NCBI RefSeq assembly: GCF_025060895.1
Contig: NZ_JANZKV010000168.1
Coordinates: forward strand, 1-44,473
DNA: 44,473 nucleotides
Source of the DNA: Stieleria sedimenti
GTDB lineage: Bacteria > Planctomycetota > Planctomycetia > Pirellulales > Pirellulaceae
Direction of reading: 5' to 3'
Shown: positions 26,236-35,104 of the stretch, piece by piece
How the letters are laid out: each line of letters begins with the position of its first letter
Numbering within the stretch: the first letter of the stretch is position 1
The notes under the pieces: model-generated
Told to the model about the DNA's origin: nothing
Database searches by the model: none
Seen by the model: the letters and a program-made list of their open reading frames with translations, nothing else
Made by a program: the position numbers and the translations under genes

Positions 26236-27168
26236 ATGAGTCAACCATCCCATCTGACGTTTTCGCAATCGGTCACCACCGGTGTCGATCAACAGAACGC
26301 GCTGCCCTCCCAACCGCAAGGTCCCTCCGACGTGATCGGCCGAGTCGAACAGACGCTCACCGAGGTTGAAAACGCGTGCCGGGAAATCGGAGACGAACGC
26401 AACTGCGCGTTCGGGCTGAGCGTGATCGTCCCCGTGTTCAACGAACGAGACACCCTGCCGAAAATCTTAGACCGCATTGATGAGGTGATGCCGGAGGGGA
26501 CGCAAACCGTGGTGGTCGACGATGCCAGCACCGACGGGACAGCTCAATGGTTGACGGCGCTGCCGCCGCGGGCCAATCGAACGATTCTGTTGCGCGGCCG
26601 CAATCACGGCAAGGGCTCCGCCGTCCGAATGGGCATGCGGCACAGTCGCGGCGAAATCGTCGCGATTCAGGACGCCGATACCGAGTACGATCCGATCGAC
26701 CTGCTGGACGTCATCCAGCCGATTCAACAAGGCGAGGCAGAAGTCGTGTACGGCTCGCGCTACCTCGGACAGAGCGATGACCCGTCGATGTTTCATCGGC
26801 TCGGCAATTGGGCTCTAACCGCACTCAGCAATTGCATGACCGGCCAGCGATTGACGGACATGGAAACCTGTCACAAAGCGTTTCGAGGCGAATTGGTGCG
26901 ATCGATTCGGATCAAAGAGTGTCGATTCGGATTCGAACCCGAAATCACCGGCAAGATCGCCGAACGCGGAATCGCGATCGCCGAAGTGCCCACCGGTTAC
27001 CAGTACCGCAGCTATGACGAGGGCAAAAAAATCACCTGGAAAGACGGCATCGCCGCGCTGGCGTGCATGTGGCGCTACCGCAACGCGGGATGGCTGCGGC
27101 GTGCGGTCGCCGGGGCGGGCAGAGTGCTGATCCGCCTGCCGCGTCTGGCTCGCAACAAAGTGGCGTAA
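26236..27168 (+). CDS. Family 2 glycosyltransferase, dolichyl-phosphate mannosyltransferase-like
   Basis: ATG 26236 is chosen as start (310 aa); the open frame upstream encodes low-quality sequence. The GT-A core begins LSVIVPVFNERDTLPKIL (about residue 61), continues with VVVDDASTDGT (92-102), and has the DxD-type motif QDADTEYDP (145-153) for the nucleotide-sugar metal. There is no membrane anchor, and the C-terminus is basic. The closest relatives are polyprenyl-phosphate mannosyl/glucosyl transferases. It converges with the next gene, the two stop codons being one base apart. It probably contributes to envelope glycan synthesis. Confidence 0.88.
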   Translation: MSQPSHLTFSQSVTTGVDQQNALPSQPQGPSDVIGRVEQTLTEVENACREIGDERNCAFGLSVIVPVFNERDTLPKILDRIDEVMPEGTQTVVVDDASTDGTAQWLTALPPRANRTILLRGRNHGKGSAVRMGMRHSRGEIVAIQDADTEYDPIDLLDVIQPIQQGEAEVVYGSRYLGQSDDPSMFHRLGNWALTALSNCMTGQRLTDMETCHKAFRGELVRSIRIKECRFGFEPEITGKIAERGIAIAEVPTGYQYRSYDEGKKITWKDGIAALACMWRYRNAGWLRRAVAGAGRVLIRLPRLARNKVA

Positions 27169-27169
27169 G

Positions 27170-27727
27170 CTAATTGCCGGGCAGTTGCCGACGGTGTTTC
27201 GGCGTTTCCGAGGGCGGCAGCTCGCAGTCAAACTCTTCCTGGTAACGGCGTCGTTCGACGGGCGTGGCGTAGAACCGCAGCCATGTCTCAGTATCCTCGA
27301 CGCACATCCACTCCAGGGCCTTGCCCGGGACATCGACTTTCTTTTCGCAGCAGGGCAGGATATCGCGATAAATGATCGTGTACAGTTCTCGATCACAGAG
27401 GTGATCGGTGCACCGCAACACGATGTGCTTGCTGTACAACTTTTGAATCGTCTTTTTCAGTCGGTGCGAAAGTTGCGAGTCCCCCAAGGCGTCGGGCGGC
27501 AGCAAGTGAAGCGGCGGAGCGAACCAGTCGGAGATCGGCAGGGCAGGTGCCCGTTCCCAAGCCAACATCGATGCCAAGTATTCGTTCTCGGCTTGCAGCG
27601 ACATTCGGTTGATCGACGATTCGATCGACTCGTCGCGGTAGGGCTCCAGCTCATCCCGAAGCCGCGCGTTGGCCAACATTAATTCGACTTCGTCGATCGT
27701 TTGGCGGCGGGTTTCTCGCATGTCCAT
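27170..27727 (-). CDS. Conserved-looking hypothetical protein
   Basis: This 185-aa protein starts at ATG 27727, with another ATG two codons on. It is soluble, with a helical N-terminal half (EVELMLANARLRDELEPY, AENEYLASMLAWERAP) and a C-terminal part containing Cys at CTDHLCDRELYTIIYRDILP and CCEKK, which could bind metal. It ends near-adjacent to the convergent glycosyltransferase stop. The sequence looks protein-like throughout, with regular spacing of hydrophobic residues, but I recognise no family. Confidence 0.7.
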   Translation of the reverse strand: MDMRETRRQTIDEVELMLANARLRDELEPYRDESIESSINRMSLQAENEYLASMLAWERAPALPISDWFAPPLHLLPPDALGDSQLSHRLKKTIQKLYSKHIVLRCTDHLCDRELYTIIYRDILPCCEKKVDVPGKALEWMCVEDTETWLRFYATPVERRRYQEEFDCELPPSETPKHRRQLPGN

Positions 27728-28020
27728 CTAAACCGGTTGGCAGGGGGGGGAGGCAGCTAGGCTGGTGCAAAGGATCGGTCGACCGGCCCGCAGGCAACCC
27801 TGGTGGGGCACCGTTCGGCTGACCGAGTCGTCCAACGATGCTCTGATGGTATCTGTCCTTTGCCGCCACTCAACTTGCAACTGAAGCAAAACCGCGGTTT
27901 CAAATCAATTTCGTCGCTCCGGCCTTGGCTTGACCGTTACGAACGGAATGGCTTATCAGGATTTGCCGTCAATTCGGCAGGCAACGTGTGTCTTTCCGAA
28001 AAGATCGGCTCCCGTCACGG
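27728..28020. other. Intergenic region, nothing recognised
   Basis: This 293-bp stretch lies between two minus-strand genes. It holds a G-run near 27745 and no clear hairpin, repeat copy or small gene. The promoter of the 185-aa gene should lie at its left end. Confidence 0.5.
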
Positions 28021-29124
28021 TCATCGCGAGATCAGATCTCGATACAGCTGGGCGTGGCCCTCGACCATTTTCTCAACCGAAAACACTTCCTCGATGCGTT
28101 GTCTGGCGGTGGCCCCCAGCCGGTCGGCCGCGTCGGGGTGCTCCAGTAAATCCAGCGATTCGCGGGCCAGCGCTGCACGGTCTCCCAGTGGAACCAGTCG
28201 ACCGGTTTGATCGTCGATCACCAAATCTCGATTGCCGGGGATGTCCGAGGCGATCACGGGGATCCCGGCTTGCATGGCTTCGATCACCGCATTGCTCTGG
28301 CCTTCATACTCGCTGCCGATCCAAAACAGATCCGCGTGCGGCAACAGTTCGGCGACATCATCGCGCGCGCCCGCAAAACGAACGTGTTTGGGGATCGTGA
28401 CGGAGTCGCGAAACCGCAGCAATTCAGCCTTTTGGGGACCGTCGCCGATCACGACCAACGTGGTGTCGCCACGCGTGCAGGCGAGCAGTTCGGCGGCCCA
28501 GATCAAATCACGATAACGCTTTTGCGGCCACAGGCGGCCGACCGCCAGCACCAGCTTTCGCTCCACCGAGACGCCGAGCCGCTCGAAAGCCTGCGAGCGC
28601 GAGATCGGCGTCGCAGCCCGCGGGGGAATGCCATTGGGGATGACATGAAACAGATCGGGGGCGATGCCGTGACGCGCATAAAACTCCTGGACCCCGGAAC
28701 TGTTGGTCGTGATCGCGGCCGAACGTCGTGCCAGAAAACGATCGATCTGAAAATGCCACCAGGATTTCCAAGGGTCGACGCAACGTTCACTGGCGACAAT
28801 CACCGGAACCTTGGCCAGCAGCGCCGCGGCGCGGCCGAAGCTGTTGGCGGCGAACAACCAGGTGTGCACCAGATCGGGCGACCAATCCGCCAACACCCGT
28901 CGCAGCCGAAACAACGCCGTCGGATCGGCCTTGAAACGCTTGCCGATCACGGTGACGGAGATCCCAGCTTGCCTCAGCGATTCGCTTCTCGGACCGTCGC
29001 GCGTCAACAGGAAGACTCGCACGTCAAACTCCTCGCGCGGCAGGTTTTCGGCCAACAACGCAAGCTGCTTTTCGGCACCGCCTCGGTCCATCGTCGGAAT
29101 GATCAGCGCGATTCGAAGTTTCAT
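28021..29124 (-). CDS. Family 4 glycosyltransferase
   Basis: This 367-aa GT-B enzyme starts with KLRIALIIPTMDRGGAEKQL, the nucleotide-fold start with the usual GGAE/K motif of GT4. The C-terminal half has VLAVGRLWPQKRYRDLI, VVIGDGPQKAELL and EGQSNAVIEAMQAGIPVIASDIPG, where the E-x7-E pair binds the donor sugar nucleotide. Its start overlaps the stop of the gene upstream (ATGA), so the two are translationally coupled. It is the third gene of the hpt-GT-GT set and probably takes part in exopolysaccharide or glycolipid synthesis. Confidence 0.92.
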   Translation of the reverse strand: MKLRIALIIPTMDRGGAEKQLALLAENLPREEFDVRVFLLTRDGPRSESLRQAGISVTVIGKRFKADPTALFRLRRVLADWSPDLVHTWLFAANSFGRAAALLAKVPVIVASERCVDPWKSWWHFQIDRFLARRSAAITTNSSGVQEFYARHGIAPDLFHVIPNGIPPRAATPISRSQAFERLGVSVERKLVLAVGRLWPQKRYRDLIWAAELLACTRGDTTLVVIGDGPQKAELLRFRDSVTIPKHVRFAGARDDVAELLPHADLFWIGSEYEGQSNAVIEAMQAGIPVIASDIPGNRDLVIDDQTGRLVPLGDRAALARESLDLLEHPDAADRLGATARQRIEEVFSVEKMVEGHAQLYRDLISR

Positions 29125-30458
29125 TGCGCGTTTTCCAGCGATGTCGATTGCGAAGTGTTCGGAGACGATCCGGCGACGAGTTGGCGAAAGAGGGTGACAT
29201 AACGCTCGATGGAGTCGCTTCGTGATCGGCTTCGTTGCATGATCCGACGCGTCTGCCGGGCGCGCCGGCGAGCCTGCTCCAGGTTGCCGACGATCTGTTC
29301 AATCGCGAAACGCAGGGTTTTGGGGCGCGCGGGATCGAACCACCAGACCAAGTGGCCAGCCTGCTCGGACATCTGGTCGACAGCCTCGGGATCGGCTTGG
29401 AGTGCATCGCCACGACGCTCGATGATCCGCAGCCGGACCTCCGACTCGCTGACGCCGAAAAACTCGCGCGCCGTTGCGGTATTGGCCAGCACCAACGGCA
29501 ATGCGGCCGAGATCGCGGTCGGGACCTGATGTTCGAAGCCCTCGTCGCCGACATGGACCATCAAGTCGGCTGCGGAATAGACATCGTCGGGTGATCCGAA
29601 GGAGCCCGGCATCGCCATCGATTGCCGCAACCCGTCGCTTTTCAGTCGCGAGTAGATCGTTTCACGCAGCGGGCCATCGCCGATCAACCAAAACTGTAAT
29701 CCGCGGATGTGATTGGAAAGCAGGTAGGCCGATTTCACCAGTGTCATGATGCCCGAACTTCGATCCAAGCGTTCGACCGACAGGACGACCGAGCAGGATT
29801 CGGGGACGAACAGATCGCCGTTGATCCGCGACATCGCCCGGCGAAGATTTTTGGGACTCGATAACCCATGCTCCTTCGTCGGACCGACCCCATGGGCAAT
29901 GCGATGGGTCCGCGTCTTGTCGCCGCCTTCGGCCAGCCAACGGCGATGGACCGAGGCACTGTCAAGAATGACGGCAGCGGCGTCCATCACGGCTGATCGA
30001 CAACGCTTTCCGATGCGACTCTGTTTGAAGAATTCCAAATCGCTACAGTCGCCGTGCCCGGAAAGGCGAACCACCGCAGGAACACCGATCGCCCGGGCGG
30101 CTTCGACCGCCGCAATCGCTTCTTCACGACCGGCGTCACAGTAGACGATATCGCACGAGGTCGGATCGGATTCAATCCAGTCACGCAGGTAGCGAATGTA
30201 GCGTGATGCCGTGCGGTCACCACGGGCCGTCCAACCGGTTCGAAACATCCGAATCGGCCGATACACCTGACACTCGCGAAACGAAAACCTCTCCGCCCAG
30301 GAGCCGGCATATTTCGGCGTCACGACCGACACCTGAATCCCCGCCAGCCGCAACCCGGTGGCAAGTTCCATCAAATGGCCGGCCGAATCGATCGACCCGT
30401 GCGGCCAAAAGTGTCGACCGATCAGCAGAACACGGACGGGGCGTTCCAAACCACTCAC
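29121..30458 (-). CDS. Glycosyltransferase, GT4-like
   Basis: This 445-aa GT-B type protein starts at GTG 30458, which overlaps the stop of hpt as GTGA. The N-terminal half shows VRVLLIGRHFWPHGSID and GLRLAGIQVSVVTPKYAG, typical of glycosyl-transferase 4-like N-domains. The C-terminal half has VVLSVERLDRSSGIMTLV, FWLIGDGPLRETI, and a less typical donor site with GFEHQVPTAISAALPLVLANTA in place of the classical E-x7-E. It ends in an extra Arg/Ser-rich tail. It may have an altered donor specificity or weaker activity. It is coupled on both sides to its neighbours. Confidence 0.85.
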   Translation of the reverse strand: MSGLERPVRVLLIGRHFWPHGSIDSAGHLMELATGLRLAGIQVSVVTPKYAGSWAERFSFRECQVYRPIRMFRTGWTARGDRTASRYIRYLRDWIESDPTSCDIVYCDAGREEAIAAVEAARAIGVPAVVRLSGHGDCSDLEFFKQSRIGKRCRSAVMDAAAVILDSASVHRRWLAEGGDKTRTHRIAHGVGPTKEHGLSSPKNLRRAMSRINGDLFVPESCSVVLSVERLDRSSGIMTLVKSAYLLSNHIRGLQFWLIGDGPLRETIYSRLKSDGLRQSMAMPGSFGSPDDVYSAADLMVHVGDEGFEHQVPTAISAALPLVLANTATAREFFGVSESEVRLRIIERRGDALQADPEAVDQMSEQAGHLVWWFDPARPKTLRFAIEQIVGNLEQARRRARQTRRIMQRSRSRSDSIERYVTLFRQLVAGSSPNTSQSTSLENAQ

Positions 30459-31000
30459 TGTTTCGATTTGTGCTCCGTCGCTTCGATCTCGTGCGTCTCC
30501 AAGACCGCCAGGTAGGGCAGGTTGCGGTACATGTCCAAGTAATCCAAGCCGTAGCCGACCACAAATTCATCGGGGATTTCAAACGCCACAAAGTCGGGAC
30601 GCAGTGACACGGCATGCTCGCGATGCTTGTGCAACAACACCGCCGTCTTGGTCGATTTCGCGCCGAGTTCCTTGATCATCCCCGACAACCGATCCAACGT
30701 TCGTCCGGTGTCAAAAATGTCATCGACCAACAGGACTTCGCGATCTTTGACGTCGATCAGCATGTTGGCGTTGACCTCCAAATTTCCCGATTCGGTCCCC
30801 CCACGATAACTCGACGCCTGGATCACGCCAACTCGTTGCGGCATCGACAGACGACGAATCAGATCGGCAAACAAGACCAAACTGCCCGTCATGACCGCAA
30901 TCACCGTCAGCGGCCGCTGCGCCCCGTAAAACCGATCGATTTCCGTGGCCAGTCGTTCGACGCCGGCCTGTAACTGGTTCTCATCAAGCAGAATACGCAT
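30455..31000 (-). CDS. hpt: Hypoxanthine phosphoribosyltransferase
   Basis: ATG 31000 gives MRILLDENQLQAGVERLATEI, the usual start of bacterial HPRT, and a normal length of 181 aa; the frame upstream to 31480 is not protein-like. The PRPP-binding motif EVLLVDDIFDTGRT is at 88-101. The flexible-loop region ASSYRGGTESG (62-72) and the base-binding VVGYGLDYLDMYRNLPYLA near the end are also present. The enzyme salvages hypoxanthine (and guanine) to nucleotides with PRPP in the cytoplasm. Its stop overlaps the start of the following glycosyltransferase, so a purine salvage gene heads a two-glycosyltransferase operon. Confidence 0.95.
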   Translation of the reverse strand: MRILLDENQLQAGVERLATEIDRFYGAQRPLTVIAVMTGSLVLFADLIRRLSMPQRVGVIQASSYRGGTESGNLEVNANMLIDVKDREVLLVDDIFDTGRTLDRLSGMIKELGAKSTKTAVLLHKHREHAVSLRPDFVAFEIPDEFVVGYGLDYLDMYRNLPYLAVLETHEIEATEHKSKQ

Positions 31001-31236
31001 CCGTTTCGCGTCCGGTCGACGCGCTCCCCGCGGCAAATTCTCAAATGGCTGGCAAAATGGGCGATTTAGGGCTTCAGTGCGATTCGGTCCAGCAAATTGC
31101 GGATCGGACACAACGAAACGCCGATGAACGATACACCGGCGGCCGATAATTTCCCACGGGACTTCCCCCCCCGGAATGCCTCGTCCGTCCCAGGGATCCC
31201 TGCTCCACTGACGCGTTTTTTCGACAGACCCGACGA

Positions 31237-31869
31237 ATGACCAATTCCCAACGTTTGGCGACCGTGCGAGCCCATCTGCAGCAGTGGCTGGCCGCCAATG
31301 TGATGCCGCGCCCCTGCCAAATGACGCCGGACGTGGATGCATCAAACGTGGTCTCTGAAGCAGAGGTTTCTGAAGGGGCTGAATTGAACGCGGATTGCGA
31401 TCTGGACCAGGCATCGGAGACCGACGCGACGGAATCGGCGGAAGCCACCCAGGAGCAAATGGCGCAGGAAATCCAGTCACAGTCGGATCAAGAGGACGAG
31501 AACGACGCGAAAATCGTTTCCGAGTCGATTCTGATTCGGGACGGGTTCTACGCCGGACGCACCTTTCATGCGACCGCCCAGGGCGAAACGTTTCGAGCGA
31601 CCTGGTTCATGGAACCCGACGAACTGAAAATCCACGGTGCCGGCGGCGCCTTGGTGGCGTCGTTCCAGGGCGAGCAAATCGTTGCAAACGCCCCTGCCTT
31701 GCAAGACGTTGCGTTGGAAGACGTTGCGTTGGAAGACGCGGCCTCGGACGACCAGGACGAATCCTCCGCGACCGACGCGGGGCCGATCAGTTTCCCGATG
31801 CCGGCGGCCGATCACGATTCAAGCGACCAGGATTCCGACCAGCAAGGCCAGGTTCCCAAAGCGGCCTAG
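31237..31869 (+). CDS. Acidic hypothetical protein
   Basis: This 210-aa protein is very acidic. Residues 1-25 are a helical start (TNSQRLATVRAHLQQWLAAN). Residues of about 30-95 are low-complexity Glu/Asp/Gln/Ser. Residues of about 97-145 are a compact core (ESILIRDGFYAGRTFHA, FRATWFMEPDELKIHG) that may be the conserved domain. A short direct duplication encodes DVALEDVALED (around residues 160-170). The tail is Asp/Ser/Gln-rich. The family is not recognised. Its stop codon TAG is formed by the first four bases (CTAG) of the MITE-like element at 31866, so the native C-terminus may have been replaced. It is divergent from hpt. Confidence 0.68.
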   Translation: MTNSQRLATVRAHLQQWLAANVMPRPCQMTPDVDASNVVSEAEVSEGAELNADCDLDQASETDATESAEATQEQMAQEIQSQSDQEDENDAKIVSESILIRDGFYAGRTFHATAQGETFRATWFMEPDELKIHGAGGALVASFQGEQIVANAPALQDVALEDVALEDAASDDQDESSATDAGPISFPMPAADHDSSDQDSDQQGQVPKAA

Positions 31870-32022
31870 TGCTTTGTTCCATTTCAATGTTCGGGTCGAT
31901 GAGAGATTCGCGAAAAGGGGTCAGACCCCAATAGCCGGAACGGCCCGAAGGGTGCTTCGCACTATTGGGGTCTGACCCCTTTTCGCTGGCAACCCTAATT
32001 GCAAATTGGAACAAAGCACTAG
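31866..32022. mobile_element. MITE-like 157-bp nested inverted repeat
   Basis: The outer terminal inverted repeats start CTAGTGCTTTGTTCCA at 31866 and end with the complement TGGAACAAAGCACTAG at 32022 (16 bp perfect with one base offset beyond). Inside, a perfect 25-bp palindromic pair (31910-31934, containing AAAAGGGGTCAGACCCC, and 31962-31986) is separated by 27 nt. There is no coding capacity. The layout fits a miniature element mobilised in trans, or a REP/BIME unit served by a REP-associated tyrosine transposase elsewhere. It is inserted at the 3' end of the acidic gene. Confidence 0.82.
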
Positions 32023-32131
32023 CGTCTTCTGGCGAAAAGCGTGCGACTGGATTTGCCACCCCTCCGTAGGTGACATACGTTTCGATAGTGAGTCCTCTCT
32101 ACGAAACACGTCTCCTACGGAATTCCAGCAA

Positions 32132-32635
32132 ATGCGATTCAGCTTGATTGTCCTGCTTCTCGTTTCGATCCATCCGACACTCGCCGCTGACGTGCAGGAG
32201 TCTGCGTTTTTCAGTCAGTCTGCCGAATCGCAACAGCCACGCGACGCGACGTTTTGCGGATTCACGCTTGGCGGAAGTATGGATCAAGCGGTCAAAGAAG
32301 TGCCCAAATCAATGCGTTTCTTGGGTCACAAGAAAGATGGACGCAATGAAACGGTGGTCTTCAAGGGTGGTCCGTTGAAGGGGACTCCCAGCACAGCATT
32401 GATTTTTGTCAACGAAAAGCTCGCAATGGTTCAACTTCAATTTCCGAACCAGAAGTACGCGCTGATCAAGCTCGCCGAACAGAAGTATGAAAAACAACTG
32501 GACGACGGGACGCAATGGATCGGTACCAAGGACGGGATCATGGTGACGGTCAACGACAAGGCGATTGTTGCGTCCCATCTGCGATTGCTTGAAAAGATGA
32601 CGGAGAATAACGCGGCAAACCTCGGGAGCCTGTAA
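32132..32635 (+). CDS. Small secreted protein, unknown function
   Basis: ATG 32132 starts a clear signal peptide (MRFSLIVLLLVSIHPTLAAD). The mature part is about 148 aa and contains FCGFTLGGSMDQAVKEVPKSM, a pattern like exported proteins that begin with a short fold assigning sequence features to a substrate, followed by beta strands (TALIFVNEKLAMVQLQFP, WIGTKDGIMVTVNDKAIVASH). There are no catalytic motifs. The open frame upstream to 32006 runs through the MITE-like element and is disregarded. I recognise no family. Confidence 0.72.
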   Translation: MRFSLIVLLLVSIHPTLAADVQESAFFSQSAESQQPRDATFCGFTLGGSMDQAVKEVPKSMRFLGHKKDGRNETVVFKGGPLKGTPSTALIFVNEKLAMVQLQFPNQKYALIKLAEQKYEKQLDDGTQWIGTKDGIMVTVNDKAIVASHLRLLEKMTENNAANLGSL

Positions 32636-33130
32636 GGGCGAAAGATGCCTGTTCACCCTTCAGCACCCGCCAAGCGATCGTTTCCCCAAACGCCACACGC
32701 AGTACCCCCCAGCTTTCGACTGAATTGGCGGCCCTTGTTTGCACGTCGCGTCGTCGTCGCCAGCGGACTGTCGCCAGCAGACTGCGGCGTGCATGAGCAA
32801 AGCAGAACGAGCGTCATGGCAATCGGTAGGTGGTTCATCGTTCGCTGCTTCCTTGAAGACCGGTTGGTGACAAGTGGTGCTCTGATGATCATGATTTCTG
32901 GCCCCACACGCAAACCAGTTGGCTGACTGCAAACCCCCGCGAAAAGGATTCGCGGCAGAACGATTAGGGCGGAATCTGGGGAATTGAGTCGGGATTTGCG
33001 AATTCCTGGCTGGACTTCACGACTGACACGTGACGATGTAGACTGCTCTCGATCGCCGCCGATGCCTTCAACGGGTGGGTGGCAAGTGTCTTTGGCCCTG
33101 CAATGCGGCCGAAGCGAATCAATGCAAGCC
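32636..33130. other. Intergenic region before the tRNA
   Basis: Apart from a possible small lipoprotein gene on the minus strand (32653-32838), this stretch shows no gene I trust. The region just upstream of the tRNA should hold its promoter. No repeat family of the window is present. Confidence 0.5.
32653..32838 (-). CDS. Possible small lipoprotein
   Basis: An ATG at 32838 begins MNHLPIAMTLVLLCSCTPQSAGDS, a short basic/hydrophobic segment with a lipobox-like LLCSC. The rest is only about 45 residues of basic low-order sequence, which may be a decayed or spurious tail. The start and lipobox are suggestive, since planctomycetes encode many such tiny lipoproteins, but a chance frame or a remnant is equally possible. 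Confidence 0.3.
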   Translation of the reverse strand: MNHLPIAMTLVLLCSCTPQSAGDSPLATTTRRANKGRQFSRKLGGTACGVWGNDRLAGAEG

Positions 33131-33217
33131 GGATGGGTGGCCGAGTGGTCGAAGGCTCTAGTCTTGAAAACTAGCGTAGGGGAAACTCTACCGTGGGTTC
33201 GAATCCCACCCCATCCG
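33131..33217 (+). tRNA. tRNA-Ser (anticodon UGA)
   Basis: The 87-nt cloverleaf has acceptor arms GGATGGG/CCCATCC with discriminator G, the D-arm GGCCGAGTGGTCGAAGGC, anticodon stem CTAGT/ACTAG with loop CTTGAAA (anticodon TGA), a long class II variable arm (GTAG...CTAC), and T-arm GTGGG-TTCGAAT-CCCAC. It reads UCA (and by wobble other UCN) codons. The 3' CCA is not encoded (CTT follows) and must be added by the CCA-adding enzyme. Confidence 0.97.
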
Positions 33218-33492
33218 CTTCTCTTGAGGTGACCGACGACTGGATCGGTCGGTCCCTTGTCTGACAGCCGGAGTGCGTGCCTCTGCGGCCAGTCTCAGTA
33301 CTCAGTACTCTGTCCGCGGAACTCTGTTCCCGCGGACTCGGCAATTTTTCGGTGTCGCCCAACCCGGGCATGAACCGCGTTTGTTTCGCTTCTGATCTGC
33401 CCCTCCGGAAGGTTTTTCGAGCTAGGCTCCCCCTGTGCCCCTGTCACTCGATCGACCTATCCGCTTGGTTCCGCTGCCGGTGAACGCTTCCG

Positions 33493-35100
33493 ATGAGCTA
33501 CAACCCGTACAATTCCTCTACCCCGCCGCGTCCGCTTCGCATCATCTTCGGCGCCATGATCGCCATCGCCGGCTTGATCGCCGGAATGACGGGGTCGGTT
33601 CATGAATTCCACAAGGCATCGGTGATGCAGGGCGAGCCGGTCGAGATGGACTGGCACACTCTGGTGGCCGAGGGCTACGGAGACAACCCACACCTCCGTC
33701 TGGTCAATATTGCGGTGATCGATCCCTACATCGAGCGGGACGATCTGCTGGCCGAAGACGACCTCGAAACGTTGATGGATGATCCTTTCCGGGCCGGCGA
33801 AGTGGACACGTTGGATCTGGGGCCGGCGAAAGTCATCCCGCTCGGCGCTCACGAGACGGACGTCGAGCCGCGGGTGTTCATTGCCGAAGGCGAGCACTAT
33901 TTGGAGGAGGCCTTTCGCCAAGTCGAGGAGACGGGAGCGGTAACCGGGATGGTCAGCACCTACGGCGTGAACCAGATGATCGCCGATTTCGTCGCGTTCT
34001 GCAGCGGCAATGAAATTCGAGGGCCAACCGAGGACGGTCAGGTCGCCTACACCATCGTGCCGATCGACGAGACCCCGGACCTGGGACTGGCCCGCAACCT
34101 GTTTCTGACTTCCGGTTTTGCGCTGGCGTTGGGATTGATCCTGTGTGGCAGCGGCGGGCCCGGCATCTGGTGTTGTTGGTACGCGCCCCTGCCTTCGCTG
34201 TTGAGCTTGATCGGACACCCGATGCGTTACGGCCGCGGCAGTTGGACGACTCGACTCACCTACATCGCCCTGGGCGGGTTTCTGATGGGCTACGGAGTTT
34301 ATCTGTTGGTTCCGATGGGACACTTCGGCACGACCGACGGAAACCCGGTCTTCCATGCGTTCGGATTCGCGACGCTGTTCATCGGACTGGGAGGAATCCT
34401 GGCGGTGCCGCTGCAAATCACCTCCCGGGCACTCAGCACAAGCGTCGAAGTTCAGCCCAAAAAGAAACCCGTGCGGATGTCATGGAACCAAGCCTGTTCG
34501 ATGGAACCGGTGATCCAAGAAATTGAGTACAAAGATCCACCGCTGGTTCCCTCTGGAACCTTGCCGCTCAGTGGCGCGCTGAAACAAAAGGCCGAAGCGT
34601 TAACCGAAGCCGGCTTCAATCGAGCGGATCCGCTGCAGTGGCAACGTGAGACCGGGATTGCGGCCGCAGCCATTCAACTCGGTTGCCAGCACATGGTCGT
34701 CACGGACCTGGAATACAACAACGACGCCGACATCGTTGAATGCGGATTGATCAGCGTGCTCGGGATAGGGATTCCCATCATCACGGTTTCGGCCAATTCA
34801 GGTGTCAAACAGAACCGGCCTTTGACGAAGTGTCTGTTCCAGCGTTCGTCATCGAGCGACCCGACACAGATGCTGGCCGAACACCTGGAGGTGGTCGTTC
34901 AAGAAGCAGAGCAGCGAGACACGGTTGTCGTGGAATTCGACGAAAGCGAGACGCACGATGTCGTCCGCTTGGCGCGACGGGTTCTGGCCGAGATCCAGGG
35001 GACGCTGGACGGCCAAATCGTCAACGTCGGGCCCAAACGTTACGGCCGTTTCCACTATCCGCCGGCACCCGTCCCGGAATTCGTCTCCACGACGGTCTAA
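33493..35100 (+). CDS. Multi-pass membrane protein, unknown function
   Basis: This 535-aa protein begins at ATG 33493. Membrane segments are about residues 16-36, 200-222, 252-275 and 285-310, with a large extracytoplasmic region between the first two (about 40-195). After about 320 the protein is soluble, with a GIAAAAIQLGCQHMVVTDLEY stretch and an alpha/beta C-terminal part (LISVLGIGIPIITVSANSG, VVVEFDESETHDVVRLARRVLAEI). I recognise no family; probably planctomycete-restricted. A strong hairpin lies just after the stop (35105-35161). It is convergent with the O-methyltransferase gene. Confidence 0.78.
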   Translation: MSYNPYNSSTPPRPLRIIFGAMIAIAGLIAGMTGSVHEFHKASVMQGEPVEMDWHTLVAEGYGDNPHLRLVNIAVIDPYIERDDLLAEDDLETLMDDPFRAGEVDTLDLGPAKVIPLGAHETDVEPRVFIAEGEHYLEEAFRQVEETGAVTGMVSTYGVNQMIADFVAFCSGNEIRGPTEDGQVAYTIVPIDETPDLGLARNLFLTSGFALALGLILCGSGGPGIWCCWYAPLPSLLSLIGHPMRYGRGSWTTRLTYIALGGFLMGYGVYLLVPMGHFGTTDGNPVFHAFGFATLFIGLGGILAVPLQITSRALSTSVEVQPKKKPVRMSWNQACSMEPVIQEIEYKDPPLVPSGTLPLSGALKQKAEALTEAGFNRADPLQWQRETGIAAAAIQLGCQHMVVTDLEYNNDADIVECGLISVLGIGIPIITVSANSGVKQNRPLTKCLFQRSSSSDPTQMLAEHLEVVVQEAEQRDTVVVEFDESETHDVVRLARRVLAEIQGTLDGQIVNVGPKRYGRFHYPPAPVPEFVSTTV

Positions 35101-35104
35101 CCGA

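Noticed and set aside
30998-31480. Long N-terminal extension of hpt
   Set aside because: The upstream residues are Arg/Pro/Trp-rich and not protein-like; starting at 31000 gives the normal HPRT length and N-terminus.
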